Source: Fidelibacterota bacterium (GTDB lineage: Bacteria; Fidelibacterota; UBA8477; JABMPR01). From it: a DNA stretch of 45,636 nt. Under the pieces are notes generated by a model. The model searched no databases. It was given only the letters and a program-made list of their open reading frames with translations, and was not told where the DNA came from. The stretch spans positions 1 through 45,636 of the forward strand of contig JAERTJ010000112.1 in assembly GCA_016844945.1 (NCBI GenBank). The letters are read 5' to 3'. Shown piece by piece: positions 27,583-36,258 of the stretch. Each line of letters begins with the position of its first letter. The first letter of the stretch is position 1. The position numbers were made by a program, and so were the translations under genes.

Positions 27583-28923
27583 TTATTCAGGACCTTCAAT
27601 TGTAATGATATCAGGTTGAATCCCTGAAGCATAGAGTTCATAGGCACCGGCATCCTCAATTTTTAACCTGACAATGGTTCCTGTGTCATAAGCACCCTCT
27701 ACAAAAACGACCTGATCGATTTCTGGAGCATCCCATATGGTACGTCCCAACATCTGATTTTCATTTTCCGGATCTGGAGCATCAATGATAATGTCAAGTT
27801 CTTCGCCAATAAGCGCCTGATTTTTGTTGAAGGAAATGCTATGCTGAAGATCCATCACAGCATCCATCCTGGCAACCTTCACCTCAGGTGGTACATCATC
27901 CTCAAGATCTGCACCGCTGGTGTCTTCCTCTTCTGAGTAGGTGAATACGCCAAGTCTGTCGAACTGAATTTCTTCCAGAAAGTTCAACAGGGTATCAAAG
28001 TCCTCTTCAGTTTCACCCGGGAACCCGACGATTACTGAAGTGCGTAATTTGAGATTGGGTATCTCTGTTCGGAGCTCTAGGAGTAGTCTGCGTAGACCAT
28101 CCGCATCCAGACCACGTTTCATGGCAGTCAGCATTTCTGAGGAGGCGTGCTGCACAGGAATATCCAGGTAAGGGAGAATCCTACGGGCATTTTTAAAGAC
28201 TGGAATAAGCTTCCTGGAAAAATGGGAAGGGTGTGCATAATGGAGTCTGATCCAGTCTAGGCCCTCGACTTGATCCAGCTCAGTCAATAATTCGTGGAGA
28301 TATCTTTTCGGTTTCAGATCCCAGCCATATGTGGTGCTATCCTGGGCGATAACCATCATCTCCTTCACACCGCGGGCGACCAATGAGTTGGCTTCTTTCA
28401 CCAATGTATCTATATCTCGACTGCGCTGCTTGCCCCGCATGAGTGGTATGGCACAAAAGCTACAGACATTATCACAACCTTCACTGATCTTGAGGTAGGC
28501 ATAATGCCGTGGAGTCAACAGTTTGCGACGATGATCTGGATCATCAGCAAGATGCGGTTTGGAGGCGATATAATCGAATATCTTTTTAAAATCTTCTGTG
28601 ACAAAAAACTTATCGACCTCGGGCATTTCCTTGGTGAGCTCCTTCTTGTATCTTGCTGACAGACAGCCTGCTACAAGGAGTTCCTTAAGTTGTCCCTGGG
28701 TTTTTAACTGGGCAGCATCTAGGATAACTTCTACCGACTCCTCCTTGGCATCGCCAATAAACCCACAGGTATTTATAATGATCGTACTTGCATCTTCAGG
28801 TTCGTCCACCAGATCAATTCCAGCAGCTTCAAGCCCCCCAGCAATGATCTCACTATCTACGGTATTCTTGACACAGCCAAGACTGATGATATGTACTTTT
28901 TTAATTGAATTGTCGTGTGACAT
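27583..28923 (-). CDS. rimO: Ribosomal protein S12 methylthiotransferase RimO
   Basis: A radical-SAM methylthiotransferase of 446 residues that adds a methylthio group to an aspartate of ribosomal protein S12. The N-terminal UPF0004 domain has its three cluster cysteines in SLGCVKN, NTCGFIG and AGCLSARY. The radical-SAM cluster is CDNVCSFC (~149-156) in SEGCDNVCSFCAIPLMRG. The RimO-type blocks MVIAQDSTTYGWDL and LHYAHPSHF separate it from MiaB, whose tRNA-binding details differ. The C-terminal ~65 residues are a TRAM domain (IIDAPDPENENQMLGRT). Upstream is a 227-bp gap filled by an inverted-repeat element that separates it from ftsY. Confidence 0.95.
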   Translation of the reverse strand: MSHDNSIKKVHIISLGCVKNTVDSEIIAGGLEAAGIDLVDEPEDASTIIINTCGFIGDAKEESVEVILDAAQLKTQGQLKELLVAGCLSARYKKELTKEMPEVDKFFVTEDFKKIFDYIASKPHLADDPDHRRKLLTPRHYAYLKISEGCDNVCSFCAIPLMRGKQRSRDIDTLVKEANSLVARGVKEMMVIAQDSTTYGWDLKPKRYLHELLTELDQVEGLDWIRLHYAHPSHFSRKLIPVFKNARRILPYLDIPVQHASSEMLTAMKRGLDADGLRRLLLELRTEIPNLKLRTSVIVGFPGETEEDFDTLLNFLEEIQFDRLGVFTYSEEEDTSGADLEDDVPPEVKVARMDAVMDLQHSISFNKNQALIGEELDIIIDAPDPENENQMLGRTIWDAPEIDQVVFVEGAYDTGTIVRLKIEDAGAYELYASGIQPDIITIEGPE

Positions 28924-28946
28924 ATTGTTTCAGTTCCTTCCTAATC

Positions 28947-29124
28947 GTCTTCGCGCGCGAGGTACGAGCGAAGCGATCCCCATGTTTCCATTCGAGATTC
29001 AGGTCAGTCAATTAACTGAGTTTGCCTTCAGCTTGCGCCTAATTGTCCCATCGCTGGAGTGATACTCACTAACCATTGGTCCTGAATGAGAGTCATGGGA
29101 TTGCTTCGCTTTGCTGGCAAAGAC
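28947..29124. repeat. Inverted-repeat element, ~178 bp, between ftsY and rimO
   Basis: The two ends are related inverted sequences: GTCTTCGC...AGCGAAGCGATCCCCATG at the left, and at the right CATGGGATTGCTTCGCT...GCAAAGAC, its reverse complement with small changes. Inside, GATTCAGG and CCTGAAT form a second inverted pair. It encodes nothing visible. A collapsed relative lies at 44960-45030. It may be a non-autonomous or REP-like dispersed repeat. Confidence 0.6.
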
Positions 29125-29150
29125 TCACCCTGTCAATCGTAAAAGAGTTT

Positions 29151-30080
29151 CTAATCCGAACTCCTCACTTCAAAAAGTGCCTCAACATAACTCACGACAT
29201 CAAAATCTTGAATATCATCGATCTGTTCACCAATACCGATGTACTTCACTGGAATATCAAGGTTATGATGAATGGCAATGGCAATCCCACCCTTTGCAGT
29301 CCCATCCAGCTTTGTGAGAAAAAGGTGATCAACGGGTGTGACTTCTGAGAATTGCATCGCCTGTATCAGACCATTCTGCCCGGTGGTTGCATCAATTGTA
29401 AGTACAGTTTCATGAGGTGCTTCTGGAATGACCTTTTTGACCACACGTTGAATTTTATCCAGTTCAATCATAAGATTCTTTTGGGTGTGAAGTCGACCGG
29501 CAGTATCAATGATCACCACATCAATGTCCCTTTGCCTGGCACTTTGGAGTGCATCATATACGACTGAGCTTGGGTCAGCGGCTTCTTTTCTAACCAATTC
29601 TGCCCCACTTCTCTCAGACCAGACAGCTAACTGTTCAATCGCAGCTGCACGAAAAGTATCTCCTGCAACAAGGAGAACTTTTTTACCCTGGCTGATGTAG
29701 TGTTGAGATAATTTGCCTATGGATGTGGTTTTTCCTGTTCCATTCACACCGACCACTAAAATAACGTGAGGTCTATCAATGGAACGGATATCCCCTGCCT
29801 CCACATCCATTCTGCGCATCAAATCTGATTTTAAAAACTTGACCACAGCATCCATCTCCACAACCTGGTTCAAGGGGAAGTTCTTTCTCAGATCTTCGAT
29901 GATCTCCATAGAGAGCTCAACACCTATATCAGCTGAAATGAGAATTTCCTCGATTTGCTCTAACATATCCTCTGTAAGTGGTACTGAGCCTGTGAACAAC
30001 TTGCTGAGACGATTACTGAATTGCGTTCTGGATTTACTGAGACCCTGCTTGAGTCGATTAAATGCTGATGAAAATATCAT
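29151..30080 (-). CDS. ftsY: Signal recognition particle receptor FtsY
   Basis: The SRP receptor GTPase (309 residues), which docks translating ribosomes at the inner membrane. It has an N-terminal helical domain (~20-85) and a G domain with GVNGTGKTTSIGKL (P-loop, ~110), DTFRAAAIEQL, DTAGR, TKLDGTAKGG and the closing GIGEQIDDIQDFD. The acidic A domain found in E. coli is absent, as is usual in this part of the tree; an amphipathic start (SAFNRLKQGLSKSRTQF) may touch the membrane. It is the last gene of the run tatC, polyprenyl synthase, two ABC ATPases, pgsA, ftsY, with 42 bases to pgsA. Confidence 0.96.
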   Translation of the reverse strand: MIFSSAFNRLKQGLSKSRTQFSNRLSKLFTGSVPLTEDMLEQIEEILISADIGVELSMEIIEDLRKNFPLNQVVEMDAVVKFLKSDLMRRMDVEAGDIRSIDRPHVILVVGVNGTGKTTSIGKLSQHYISQGKKVLLVAGDTFRAAAIEQLAVWSERSGAELVRKEAADPSSVVYDALQSARQRDIDVVIIDTAGRLHTQKNLMIELDKIQRVVKKVIPEAPHETVLTIDATTGQNGLIQAMQFSEVTPVDHLFLTKLDGTAKGGIAIAIHHNLDIPVKYIGIGEQIDDIQDFDVVSYVEALFEVRSSD

Positions 30081-30122
30081 AGTATAAAAGCTTTATTTTT
30101 CAGGATTAATAATTTTCGGGCG

Positions 30123-30689
30123 CTAGTGTTGACGCTTGACATCAATCTGGTACAAGTGATAGTAGTGTTTCATGTAGAATACGAATGAAATAGATCCAAT
30201 AACAACGGTAGCATAAAGAAAATACTCTGCCCAGGGATGAAGTTTGAAGATGAGCAATATGAAGGTGATACTGGTAAGGAAAATAGACCATTTACCTGTT
30301 CGATTCGCCTGCATATCACGTTTGGAGTCCTTGCTCACGAAATATCCAGAACTAAAAATGAGAATTTCTCTGATAACGATAAAAGCCACAAACCAGCCGG
30401 GAATCACCTGTGATATGGGTTTTGCAAAAAAGAGAACACCAAAAATAACTATCTTATCAGCCAGAGGATCCAGAAATTTACCAAAGCGGCTCACCTCATG
30501 ATATGACCTGGCGAACCAGCCATCCAGATAATCCGAAAACATGGCCAGTATGATCCAGAAAACCGCCCACATGGGAAAATCCGCCAGCTCACCACTCCAT
30601 GCGTTTAAGGTATACACGAGGGGGAAAACCATCAGCGCTCTGGCGACTGAAGTTAAATTGGCTGCAGTGAAGAGCTTACCCAACTGCAT
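30123..30689 (-). CDS. pgsA: CDP-diacylglycerol-glycerol-3-phosphate 3-phosphatidyltransferase
   Basis: A membrane CDP-alcohol phosphatidyltransferase (188 residues) for the committed step of phosphatidylglycerol synthesis. The signature D-x2-DG-x2-AR-x8-G-x3-D-x3-D is complete in DYLDGWFARSYHEVSRFGKF followed by LDPLADK (~53-79). The N-terminal ANLTSVARALMVFPLVYTL and four to five membrane segments fit PgsA. Its start lies 11 bases after the preceding ABC gene without a strong ribosome binding site, so translational coupling is likely. Phosphatidylinositol-type synthases of the same family are possible, but length and context favour PgsA. Confidence 0.88.
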   Translation of the reverse strand: MQLGKLFTAANLTSVARALMVFPLVYTLNAWSGELADFPMWAVFWIILAMFSDYLDGWFARSYHEVSRFGKFLDPLADKIVIFGVLFFAKPISQVIPGWFVAFIVIREILIFSSGYFVSKDSKRDMQANRTGKWSIFLTSITFILLIFKLHPWAEYFLYATVVIGSISFVFYMKHYYHLYQIDVKRQH

Positions 30690-30700
30690 TAGTACTCATT

Positions 30701-31363
30701 TTACTTTTCAAATCTAACGCCATATTCCCTTAGATTGAATTCAGGATCCATTATTAAATCCTGTGTTCTGCCTACCCTGGTTACCATTCCTTTATCCAGG
30801 CAGATTAAATCTGAAGAATGCCTGATAAATTCATAATTATGTGAGATCAAAATCAGCCTCACGTTCAAGACGGACAAATTATTTAATTTTGATTGAAGCA
30901 CCATGTTTTCTTTTGCTGTTACACCAATCTCTGGCTCATCCAGAATCAGCTGGGATGGCTGTAAGTAAAAGACACAAACCAGGGCTATACGACGACGTTC
31001 ACCCCCACTCAAAAGTAGAAAAGGGAAGTCCAACATACCTGCTGCATCTGCAAAGCCGAATTCACTTAAGAGATCTTTCAAGCGTCCTTCGTCAATATCC
31101 TGTGAAAGAAAATTATGGAGTTGTTCCACGATGTTTTCAGCAAACAAAAACCTGTCGAGGTATTGCGGCAAGAAATACCATTTGGATACGGTACTATTTT
31201 CGCTGTTCTCAGCCAGGATGGCACCAAAAGTGCTTTTACCACACCCATTCTTACCAATAACACATACATATCCATCCCCACTAAGATGTAGGTCTGGTGT
31301 GTTCAGAATGAATGCATTTTCACCCTGGTATTCGTGATTAAGAGCTGGAAGTATGAGCGTCAT
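30701..31363 (-). CDS. ABC transporter ATP-binding protein, ECF-like, with degenerate D-loop
   Basis: An ATPase subunit of 220 residues. Walker A is GKNGCGKSTFG, the Q-loop region LPQYLDRFLFAENIVEQL, the signature LLSGGERRRIAL, Walker B QLILDEP and the H-loop LISHN. After Walker B the expected SALD/AGLD D-loop is replaced by EIGVTAKEN, so its Asp is missing. The Q-loop segment resembles that of ECF-type ATPases (EcfA). It overlaps the next ATPase gene by ATGA, so the two are made together and probably form a heterodimer. No membrane partner is adjacent, and the cargo is unknown. Confidence 0.8.
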   Translation of the reverse strand: MTLILPALNHEYQGENAFILNTPDLHLSGDGYVCVIGKNGCGKSTFGAILAENSENSTVSKWYFLPQYLDRFLFAENIVEQLHNFLSQDIDEGRLKDLLSEFGFADAAGMLDFPFLLLSGGERRRIALVCVFYLQPSQLILDEPEIGVTAKENMVLQSKLNNLSVLNVRLILISHNYEFIRHSSDLICLDKGMVTRVGRTQDLIMDPEFNLREYGVRFEK

Positions 31364-32016
31364 ATTTTCACAACCCTTTTCTTACTTTCATCCAGATCGA
31401 TCATGTGTGAACCCCACCTAGCTTCTGAGGGATATTGAGTTACATGAAGAATCGTCCGACCCTTCCCATGCGCTTGATCTATAAATTCTCTCAATATTTC
31501 AGCACGTTGTTGATCCAGATAAGAGCTGGGCTCATCTAGAATCAACAAAGGGGCTTCAGTCCCCATAAACTGCGCCAATGCCAGACTTTGCCGTTCACCT
31601 CCCGAAAGATCCTCTATGCGTCGATGGAGGAAGCTGTCCAACCCAAGCTTCTTCACCTGTGCCTGTGTTGCTGGATTGACATGGTCAGCATTTCCAAATG
31701 TCAATTCCTCAATAACTGTTTCACAAAAGAAAAGATCCTCAATTTGTTGAGCAAGGTAGGCAGCCCTTTGATTGCGAACAGCATCTGGATATCCAGCCCG
31801 AATTTCAATTCCATCCATCAATACGTCACCTGCATCAGGCTTCACAAGTCCAAGAATGAGTTTGACTAGCGTGCTTTTTCCACTGCCATTGCTTCCGGAA
31901 ATAGTAACAAAGCTCCCCTGCTCAATGCAGAGATTAAGGTTTTGAAATATGGTTTTTGAATATGTTTTCCAGCGATAAGTCAGTGCCAGATTACGGAGCT
32001 CAATGTGGCACGGCAT
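31360..32016 (-). CDS. ABC transporter ATP-binding protein, ECF-like, with H-loop substitution
   Basis: An ATPase subunit of 218 residues. Walker A is GSNGSGKSTLVK, the Q-loop AYLAQQIEDLFFCETVIEEL, the signature LSGGERQSLALA, Walker B LLILDEP and the D-loop SSYLD. At the H-loop, where VTHD/E is expected, it reads HVTQYPSEA, so the switch His is replaced by Gln. The Q-loop with ..ETV.EEL.FG is typical of ECF/cobalt-type ATPases. The start lies four bases after the polyprenyl synthase stop, and the stop overlaps the next ATPase gene. The pair looks like an asymmetric ATPase dimer whose permease lies elsewhere. Confidence 0.8.
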   Translation of the reverse strand: MPCHIELRNLALTYRWKTYSKTIFQNLNLCIEQGSFVTISGSNGSGKSTLVKLILGLVKPDAGDVLMDGIEIRAGYPDAVRNQRAAYLAQQIEDLFFCETVIEELTFGNADHVNPATQAQVKKLGLDSFLHRRIEDLSGGERQSLALAQFMGTEAPLLILDEPSSYLDQQRAEILREFIDQAHGKGRTILHVTQYPSEARWGSHMIDLDESKKRVVKI

Positions 32017-32020
32017 GTGG

Positions 32021-33007
32021 CTATTTCTCGCGTTGGATATTAAAATCGATAAATTGAATCATAGAATGTTTAATGGGTGATTCTGGGAATGCTGCTAAAC
32101 TGGATTTAGCGCGGTCCGAATATTCCTGCAATTTCTGTTTGGTATAATCCAGCCCTCCGTATTGAGTGATGAATTCCAGAACATATTTTTGGATTTCCTT
32201 GTCGGATCCCGTCTTTATCATGCGTTTGAATTCACGATCCTCCTCTTTTCCACATTGCTGTAGGGCATGAATGAGCGGAAGGGTGACCATATTGTGTTTC
32301 ACATCCAGACCGATGGGTTTACCAACTGAAGAGGCTCGACCCTCAAAGTCGAAAAGATCATCCTTTATCTGAAAGGCAATTCCAAAATTACGTCCATATT
32401 CATACAGTGCTTCCCAGACCTTTTCATCATCAGAGGTGGTCATGGCACCCAGCTTACAACCCGTTGCAAGCAAAGAAGCGGTTTTATCCTCAATCATCTC
32501 ATAATAGGCTGTTTCAGTCATCGTATCAGAGCGCGCTCTATCGATTTGATCAATCTCTCCTGTCACAAGTTTATTGGCTGTATTTGCCAGAAGATCAAGC
32601 ATTTCAGGATGTTTCAGTGCTACCATTTTCACCAGTGCCTTGGAAAATAGATAATCCCCGATGAGCACACTGATCTTATTGCGCCAGATCGAATTAATGC
32701 TTGGCAATCCACGTCGGGTTTCAGCCTCATCTACAACATCATCATGTACCAAAGTGGCAGTGTGCAGCACTTCGACTAGAGTAGCCGCTGAATAGGTTTG
32801 CTCGTTGCATTCTCCGCTGAGTTTTGCAGACAGAAGTAATAGCATTGGTCGCATCTTCTTGCCTTTTTGAGCAATCACATATTTCATGACCTGATTGATA
32901 AGGAATACGTGTGATTTGAGGGAGTTCTCAAAGTAATGCTGGAAACTATTGAGCTCTGCCTGTATCGGTCTTAGGAGATCATCCAAGGAAATCTTCAAGC
33001 AGCTCAT
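32021..33007 (-). CDS. Polyprenyl diphosphate synthase (trans-isoprenyl type)
   Basis: A 328-residue trans-prenyltransferase that condenses isopentenyl diphosphate onto allylic diphosphates, probably giving the side chain of a quinone. The first aspartate-rich motif is VHDDVVDEAETRRG (~87) and the second QIKDDLFDFEG (~215), with GKKMRPMLLLLS at the substrate end. Chain length cannot be read safely; the length fits the IspB/HepT group. The first ATG overlaps tatC by 29 bases; an in-frame TTG at codon 4 is better spaced from AGAGG, so the start is uncertain. The overlap implies coupled translation. Confidence 0.9.
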   Translation of the reverse strand: MSCLKISLDDLLRPIQAELNSFQHYFENSLKSHVFLINQVMKYVIAQKGKKMRPMLLLLSAKLSGECNEQTYSAATLVEVLHTATLVHDDVVDEAETRRGLPSINSIWRNKISVLIGDYLFSKALVKMVALKHPEMLDLLANTANKLVTGEIDQIDRARSDTMTETAYYEMIEDKTASLLATGCKLGAMTTSDDEKVWEALYEYGRNFGIAFQIKDDLFDFEGRASSVGKPIGLDVKHNMVTLPLIHALQQCGKEEDREFKRMIKTGSDKEIQKYVLEFITQYGGLDYTKQKLQEYSDRAKSSLAAFPESPIKHSMIQFIDFNIQREK

Positions 33008-33785
33008 CCTCTTTGTTAATGCCCTCTGAATCTGATTCGATTTCTTCGGCTTCGATTTTTTTCTGCCGTACCAGTTTTGCCACCCAGATACTCACCTCAT
33101 ACAACAGTATCATGGGGGTTGCAACTCCGACCATTGTAAATGGATCTGCAGGTGTAAATATCGCTGCTAGTATGAGAATCCCCAGATATGCAAATTTCCG
33201 GATAGCTCTCAGCATGTTGGCATTTACAAGTCCAACTTTCGCCAGAATGAATATGACTACAGGGAGCTCAAATGCCATCCCAGTGAACAGGATCAGGATG
33301 GTTATATAGTTCAGATAGTCAGTGATGGTGACATAATTGACCAGTCCTTCTAATCCGTAGTTCAGCACTGCAAAAAATTTCAATGACCAGGGGATCATGA
33401 CAAAGTATGAGAACAGGGAGCCTACGATAAAGCTGAAGATTGTTGTCAGAATCAAAAGAGGTGCAAAACTCCGCTCATCTTCCAGTAATCCTGGAGCAAT
33501 AAACCGCCAGATCTGATGAATAATGACAGGTAACGAAGTGACGATTCCTAGAACCACAGCTACCCGCATTTTTGCCAGGAATACGCCTAGAATAGTGGTA
33601 TTCAACAACTCTAGACGGGGTTTTGTCTGCTCAATGGGCAAACTTAATATTTCTATGAGTTGATTTGAGAAAATGAAACCAACCACAGCAAAAACCAGGA
33701 TGCTGCTAAAGGCTTTAATGATCCTCCATCTCAACTCATCGAGATGGTCCAGAAGGGGCATTTCACTATTACTCGTATTTGACAT
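32979..33785 (-). CDS. tatC: Twin-arginine translocase subunit TatC
   Basis: The core inner-membrane component of the twin-arginine export pathway (268 residues, six predicted membrane segments). Family blocks are PLLDHLDELRWRIIKAF at the N terminus, the LPVIIHQIWRFIAPGL loop, DERSFAPLLI and the GMAFELPVVIF segment. The C terminus has an acidic tail (EEIESDSEGINKEDELLEDF) that overlaps the next gene. tatA/B are not in the window. The ribosome binding site is weak. It heads the tatC to ftsY run. Confidence 0.95.
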   Translation of the reverse strand: MSNTSNSEMPLLDHLDELRWRIIKAFSSILVFAVVGFIFSNQLIEILSLPIEQTKPRLELLNTTILGVFLAKMRVAVVLGIVTSLPVIIHQIWRFIAPGLLEDERSFAPLLILTTIFSFIVGSLFSYFVMIPWSLKFFAVLNYGLEGLVNYVTITDYLNYITILILFTGMAFELPVVIFILAKVGLVNANMLRAIRKFAYLGILILAAIFTPADPFTMVGVATPMILLYEVSIWVAKLVRQKKIEAEEIESDSEGINKEDELLEDFLG

Positions 33786-33984
33786 AGTCGATTAAGATAA
33801 AAGGATTAAAGGTCAGAAAAACCTCAATTGAGAGGGAGTTCGACAATTCTAAAAGTTTTTTTATCAATTATTCGATGTGACTTGGTTTTTCATAGCCCCA
33901 TCTATGATCTATAACTGTTGGTTTTGTGATATTTATCCCGTTGAAATCCTTTCCAAGTTGGATTATAATTTGCAGGGGTGGGAA

Positions 33985-34443
33985 ATGTGCCAGGAAGTCC
34001 AATTGAATAGCATATCATCACATATTATCACTCACCGACCCAAACAAAAATCTGGGTTCTCCCTGGTGGAACTCATGATTGTGATTGTTCTCATAGGTGT
34101 ACTGGCAGCGATCGGTGTTCCCATTTATAGTTATAATGTCCAGAAGGTTGTCCGGGCAGAGGGTGAAGCCGCCCTGGGCTCCATCAGAACCCAGGTACAG
34201 ATTTATTATGCTGAATATGGATATTACCCTATCGAAACTTTAGACCGGATCGTCTCTCAGGAATGGCATCAAATCGATCCTCGAGAATTACGGGGGAACC
34301 ACTTTAATGACTCCTCCTACTACTATCAAGGTGATGGCGAAACTTATCTCATAGGACTCCACCGTGGAGATGTTCTCGACCTCCACCGATCTCTCAATCA
34401 AAATGGGGTGTTTGAAGATTGGGATGTTAACGTAAACGAGTAA
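33985..34443 (+). CDS. Prepilin-like protein with type IV pilin N-terminal methylation motif
   Basis: A small exported protein (152 residues from this ATG) with the class III signal SG|FSLVELMIVIVLIGVLAAI, including Glu5, so it should be cut and methylated by a prepilin peptidase. The C-terminal part is soluble (QIYYAEYGYYPIETL, SYYYQGDGETYLIG). The frame is open upstream to 33877, but no ribosome binding site supports that start. The ATG used here has AGGGGTGG before it and gives a leader of 24 residues. A TTG at 34003 with AGGAAG at five bases would give 18 residues and is equally plausible. It stands alone, convergent with meaB. Pilus or type II secretion use cannot be distinguished. Confidence 0.75.
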   Translation: MCQEVQLNSISSHIITHRPKQKSGFSLVELMIVIVLIGVLAAIGVPIYSYNVQKVVRAEGEAALGSIRTQVQIYYAEYGYYPIETLDRIVSQEWHQIDPRELRGNHFNDSSYYYQGDGETYLIGLHRGDVLDLHRSLNQNGVFEDWDVNVNE

Positions 34444-34456
34444 TTCCTGAACAGGA

Positions 34457-35389
34457 CTACCCCTTTAGAATTGATTCAACAACTTTTCCTGGTACTACAT
34501 CAAGTATACCATCATCTACTATAAGAGTTGATAATATGTCCTGTTTCTCCTGACTCCAGAAATCATTCAAGATTTTCTCTTCGATATGGGCTCTAATTTT
34601 TGTCTGGGTACGATCTTTAAAATTCTGCCTGATAATACCATATTCGTGTAGAAATTTTTGATGAGCAGTTAAGGCATCTGTTAAATCACTCATCCCTTCA
34701 CCAAGAAGCGCACTGGTTTTCACAACTCGGGGTGCCCATTGCCCGTCCTCGGGGTGACGCATCTCCAACATGGATTGGATTTGAGCCAGGGCCTGGTTCG
34801 CCCCTTGTCTATCCGCTTTATTGATGACAAACAAATCAGCGATTTCCATGAGACCTGCTTTCATAGCCTGGATGTCATCTCCAGATTCAGGCACCAACAC
34901 CACGAGAGTAGAATCGGCAGCTTTCGCCACATCTAGCTCCACCTGCCCCACACCCACAGTCTCATAAATCACAATGTCATATCCGGCAGCATCAAATATA
35001 TCAGCCGCATCCTGGGCACGCAAAGCCAGACCACCATGACTTCCACGGGTTGCCATGGAACGGATAAAAACGCCTTTGTCTGAATAATGTCGTCCCATGC
35101 GCACACGGTCCCCCAGAATTGCCCCACCGGTAAAAGGGCTGGTTGGATCAACAGATATGACTGCGACCTTTTTACCCTGTTCCCTCCAGTAGGAAATAAT
35201 CTTATCAACCAGGGAACTTTTCCCCGCACCGGGAGGACCCGTTACCCCCAAACGATAAGCGCGACCAAGATATTTGAACAGGGCATCGGTGAGTCCCATA
35301 TCCAGGTTATCAGTGTTTTCTACAAATGAAAGCGCCCGGGAGATTGCCAGGCGCCTGGAATTTAGTATTCCATCAAGATCAATTTTCAT
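34457..35389 (-). CDS. meaB: MeaB/ArgK-type GTPase, methylmalonyl-CoA mutase chaperone
   Basis: A G3E-family GTPase of 310 residues that loads and protects the B12 cofactor of methylmalonyl-CoA mutase or a relative. Walker A is GPPGAGKSSLVD (~50); then SVDPTSPFTGGAILGDRVRM, the MATRGSHGGLA switch, ETVGVGQVE and the NKAD base motif. No mutase gene lies in the window. The ATG here follows the crp-family stop by 13 bases without a clear Shine-Dalgarno; a TTG four codons earlier starts one base after that stop. Coupling to the upstream regulator gene is likely either way. Confidence 0.93.
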   Translation of the reverse strand: MKIDLDGILNSRRLAISRALSFVENTDNLDMGLTDALFKYLGRAYRLGVTGPPGAGKSSLVDKIISYWREQGKKVAVISVDPTSPFTGGAILGDRVRMGRHYSDKGVFIRSMATRGSHGGLALRAQDAADIFDAAGYDIVIYETVGVGQVELDVAKAADSTLVVLVPESGDDIQAMKAGLMEIADLFVINKADRQGANQALAQIQSMLEMRHPEDGQWAPRVVKTSALLGEGMSDLTDALTAHQKFLHEYGIIRQNFKDRTQTKIRAHIEEKILNDFWSQEKQDILSTLIVDDGILDVVPGKVVESILKG

Positions 35390-35402
35390 TGGGGTTGTCA
35401 AA

Positions 35403-36107
35403 TCAGAACTTTAGCTGATATATCTCCTTGAATTTACTATATTTCCGAATAATTACCTTTTGTCCATCTCTGGAAAGCCAATTCTTTTCTTCCAGTTTTT
35501 TCATCATGCGAGAAACTGTCTCACGGGTGGTCCCAGCCATGTTTGCAATGTCTTGCTGCATAGGCATATTCCCCAGGGTAACATCTCCCATTTTATAGGT
35601 ACCGTTCTCCTCCGCAAGTCCAATCAGGATGGAGGCAATCTTTCCTTCTGCATCACTGAGGGTCAGATATTCAAGATGCATATCAGTTTTCCTTAGGCGC
35701 AATGCCAGCTCCATGAGCAGAGCAGTCGCCACAGACGGATGATGTTCTAGCAGATCGAGAAATTCTCGACGATTAATAGTTTGAATGCGACATTCAGTAA
35801 GCGTAATGATATTAGCGGAACGGGTTTCACCATCTAGAATAGCCAGTTCACCAAAGAAGTCCCCTTCCCTTAGAAATGCCAGAACAGCCTCTCTCCCATC
35901 TTCAGCTAGCCGAGTCACTTTGACGGATCCGGTTTCAATGACAAAAAAATTGTCACCAGATTGTTCCTGATGCAGAATATGTTGATCTTTTTCGTAGGTC
36001 TTTTCCTGACATACCTCGGCAAGATGCGTAACGACCTTATCGCTTAACTCTGAGAAAAGGGGAACCAATCTCAGGGTCTCTTTTACTTCCTCTAACCTAT
36101 CGGTCAT
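35403..36107 (-). CDS. Crp/Fnr-family transcriptional regulator
   Basis: A regulator of 234 residues. Residues ~12-125 form a cyclic-nucleotide-binding-type sensor domain (FVIETGSVKVTRLAEDGREA, GDFFGELAILDGETRSANI), including the GELA..D..R phosphate-binding cassette, so a nucleotide ligand is plausible. The C-terminal winged helix has MQQDIANMAGTTRETVSRMM (~180-200). It lacks the N-terminal Cys cluster of FNR. Of two tandem ATGs, the second is five bases from AGGAG and is chosen. It is divergent from rpsT, and meaB follows directly. The intergenic palindrome at 36259-36296 could be its own target. Confidence 0.9.
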   Translation of the reverse strand: MTDRLEEVKETLRLVPLFSELSDKVVTHLAEVCQEKTYEKDQHILHQEQSGDNFFVIETGSVKVTRLAEDGREAVLAFLREGDFFGELAILDGETRSANIITLTECRIQTINRREFLDLLEHHPSVATALLMELALRLRKTDMHLEYLTLSDAEGKIASILIGLAEENGTYKMGDVTLGNMPMQQDIANMAGTTRETVSRMMKKLEEKNWLSRDGQKVIIRKYSKFKEIYQLKF

Positions 36108-36258
36108 CATTTCTCCTCAGGATTGATAAATTGAGTTATTCCATTGCCCCCTCACAAACTCTCTTTATCAATCAGTTATTACCCTGGTCACAATCAATAA
36201 TCGATAAAGTAGAATGAAATGTATTAAAGCAAAAACACAAAATTCATTTTCCAAAATA

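Noticed and set aside
28598..29062. A 154-codon plus-strand frame opposite rimO
   Set aside because: It is antisense to conserved rimO sequence and runs into the repeat element; its composition is not protein-like.
30701..32016. A complete ECF transporter
   Set aside because: No EcfT or substrate-binding membrane gene lies next to the two ATPases; the neighbours are pgsA and a polyprenyl synthase.
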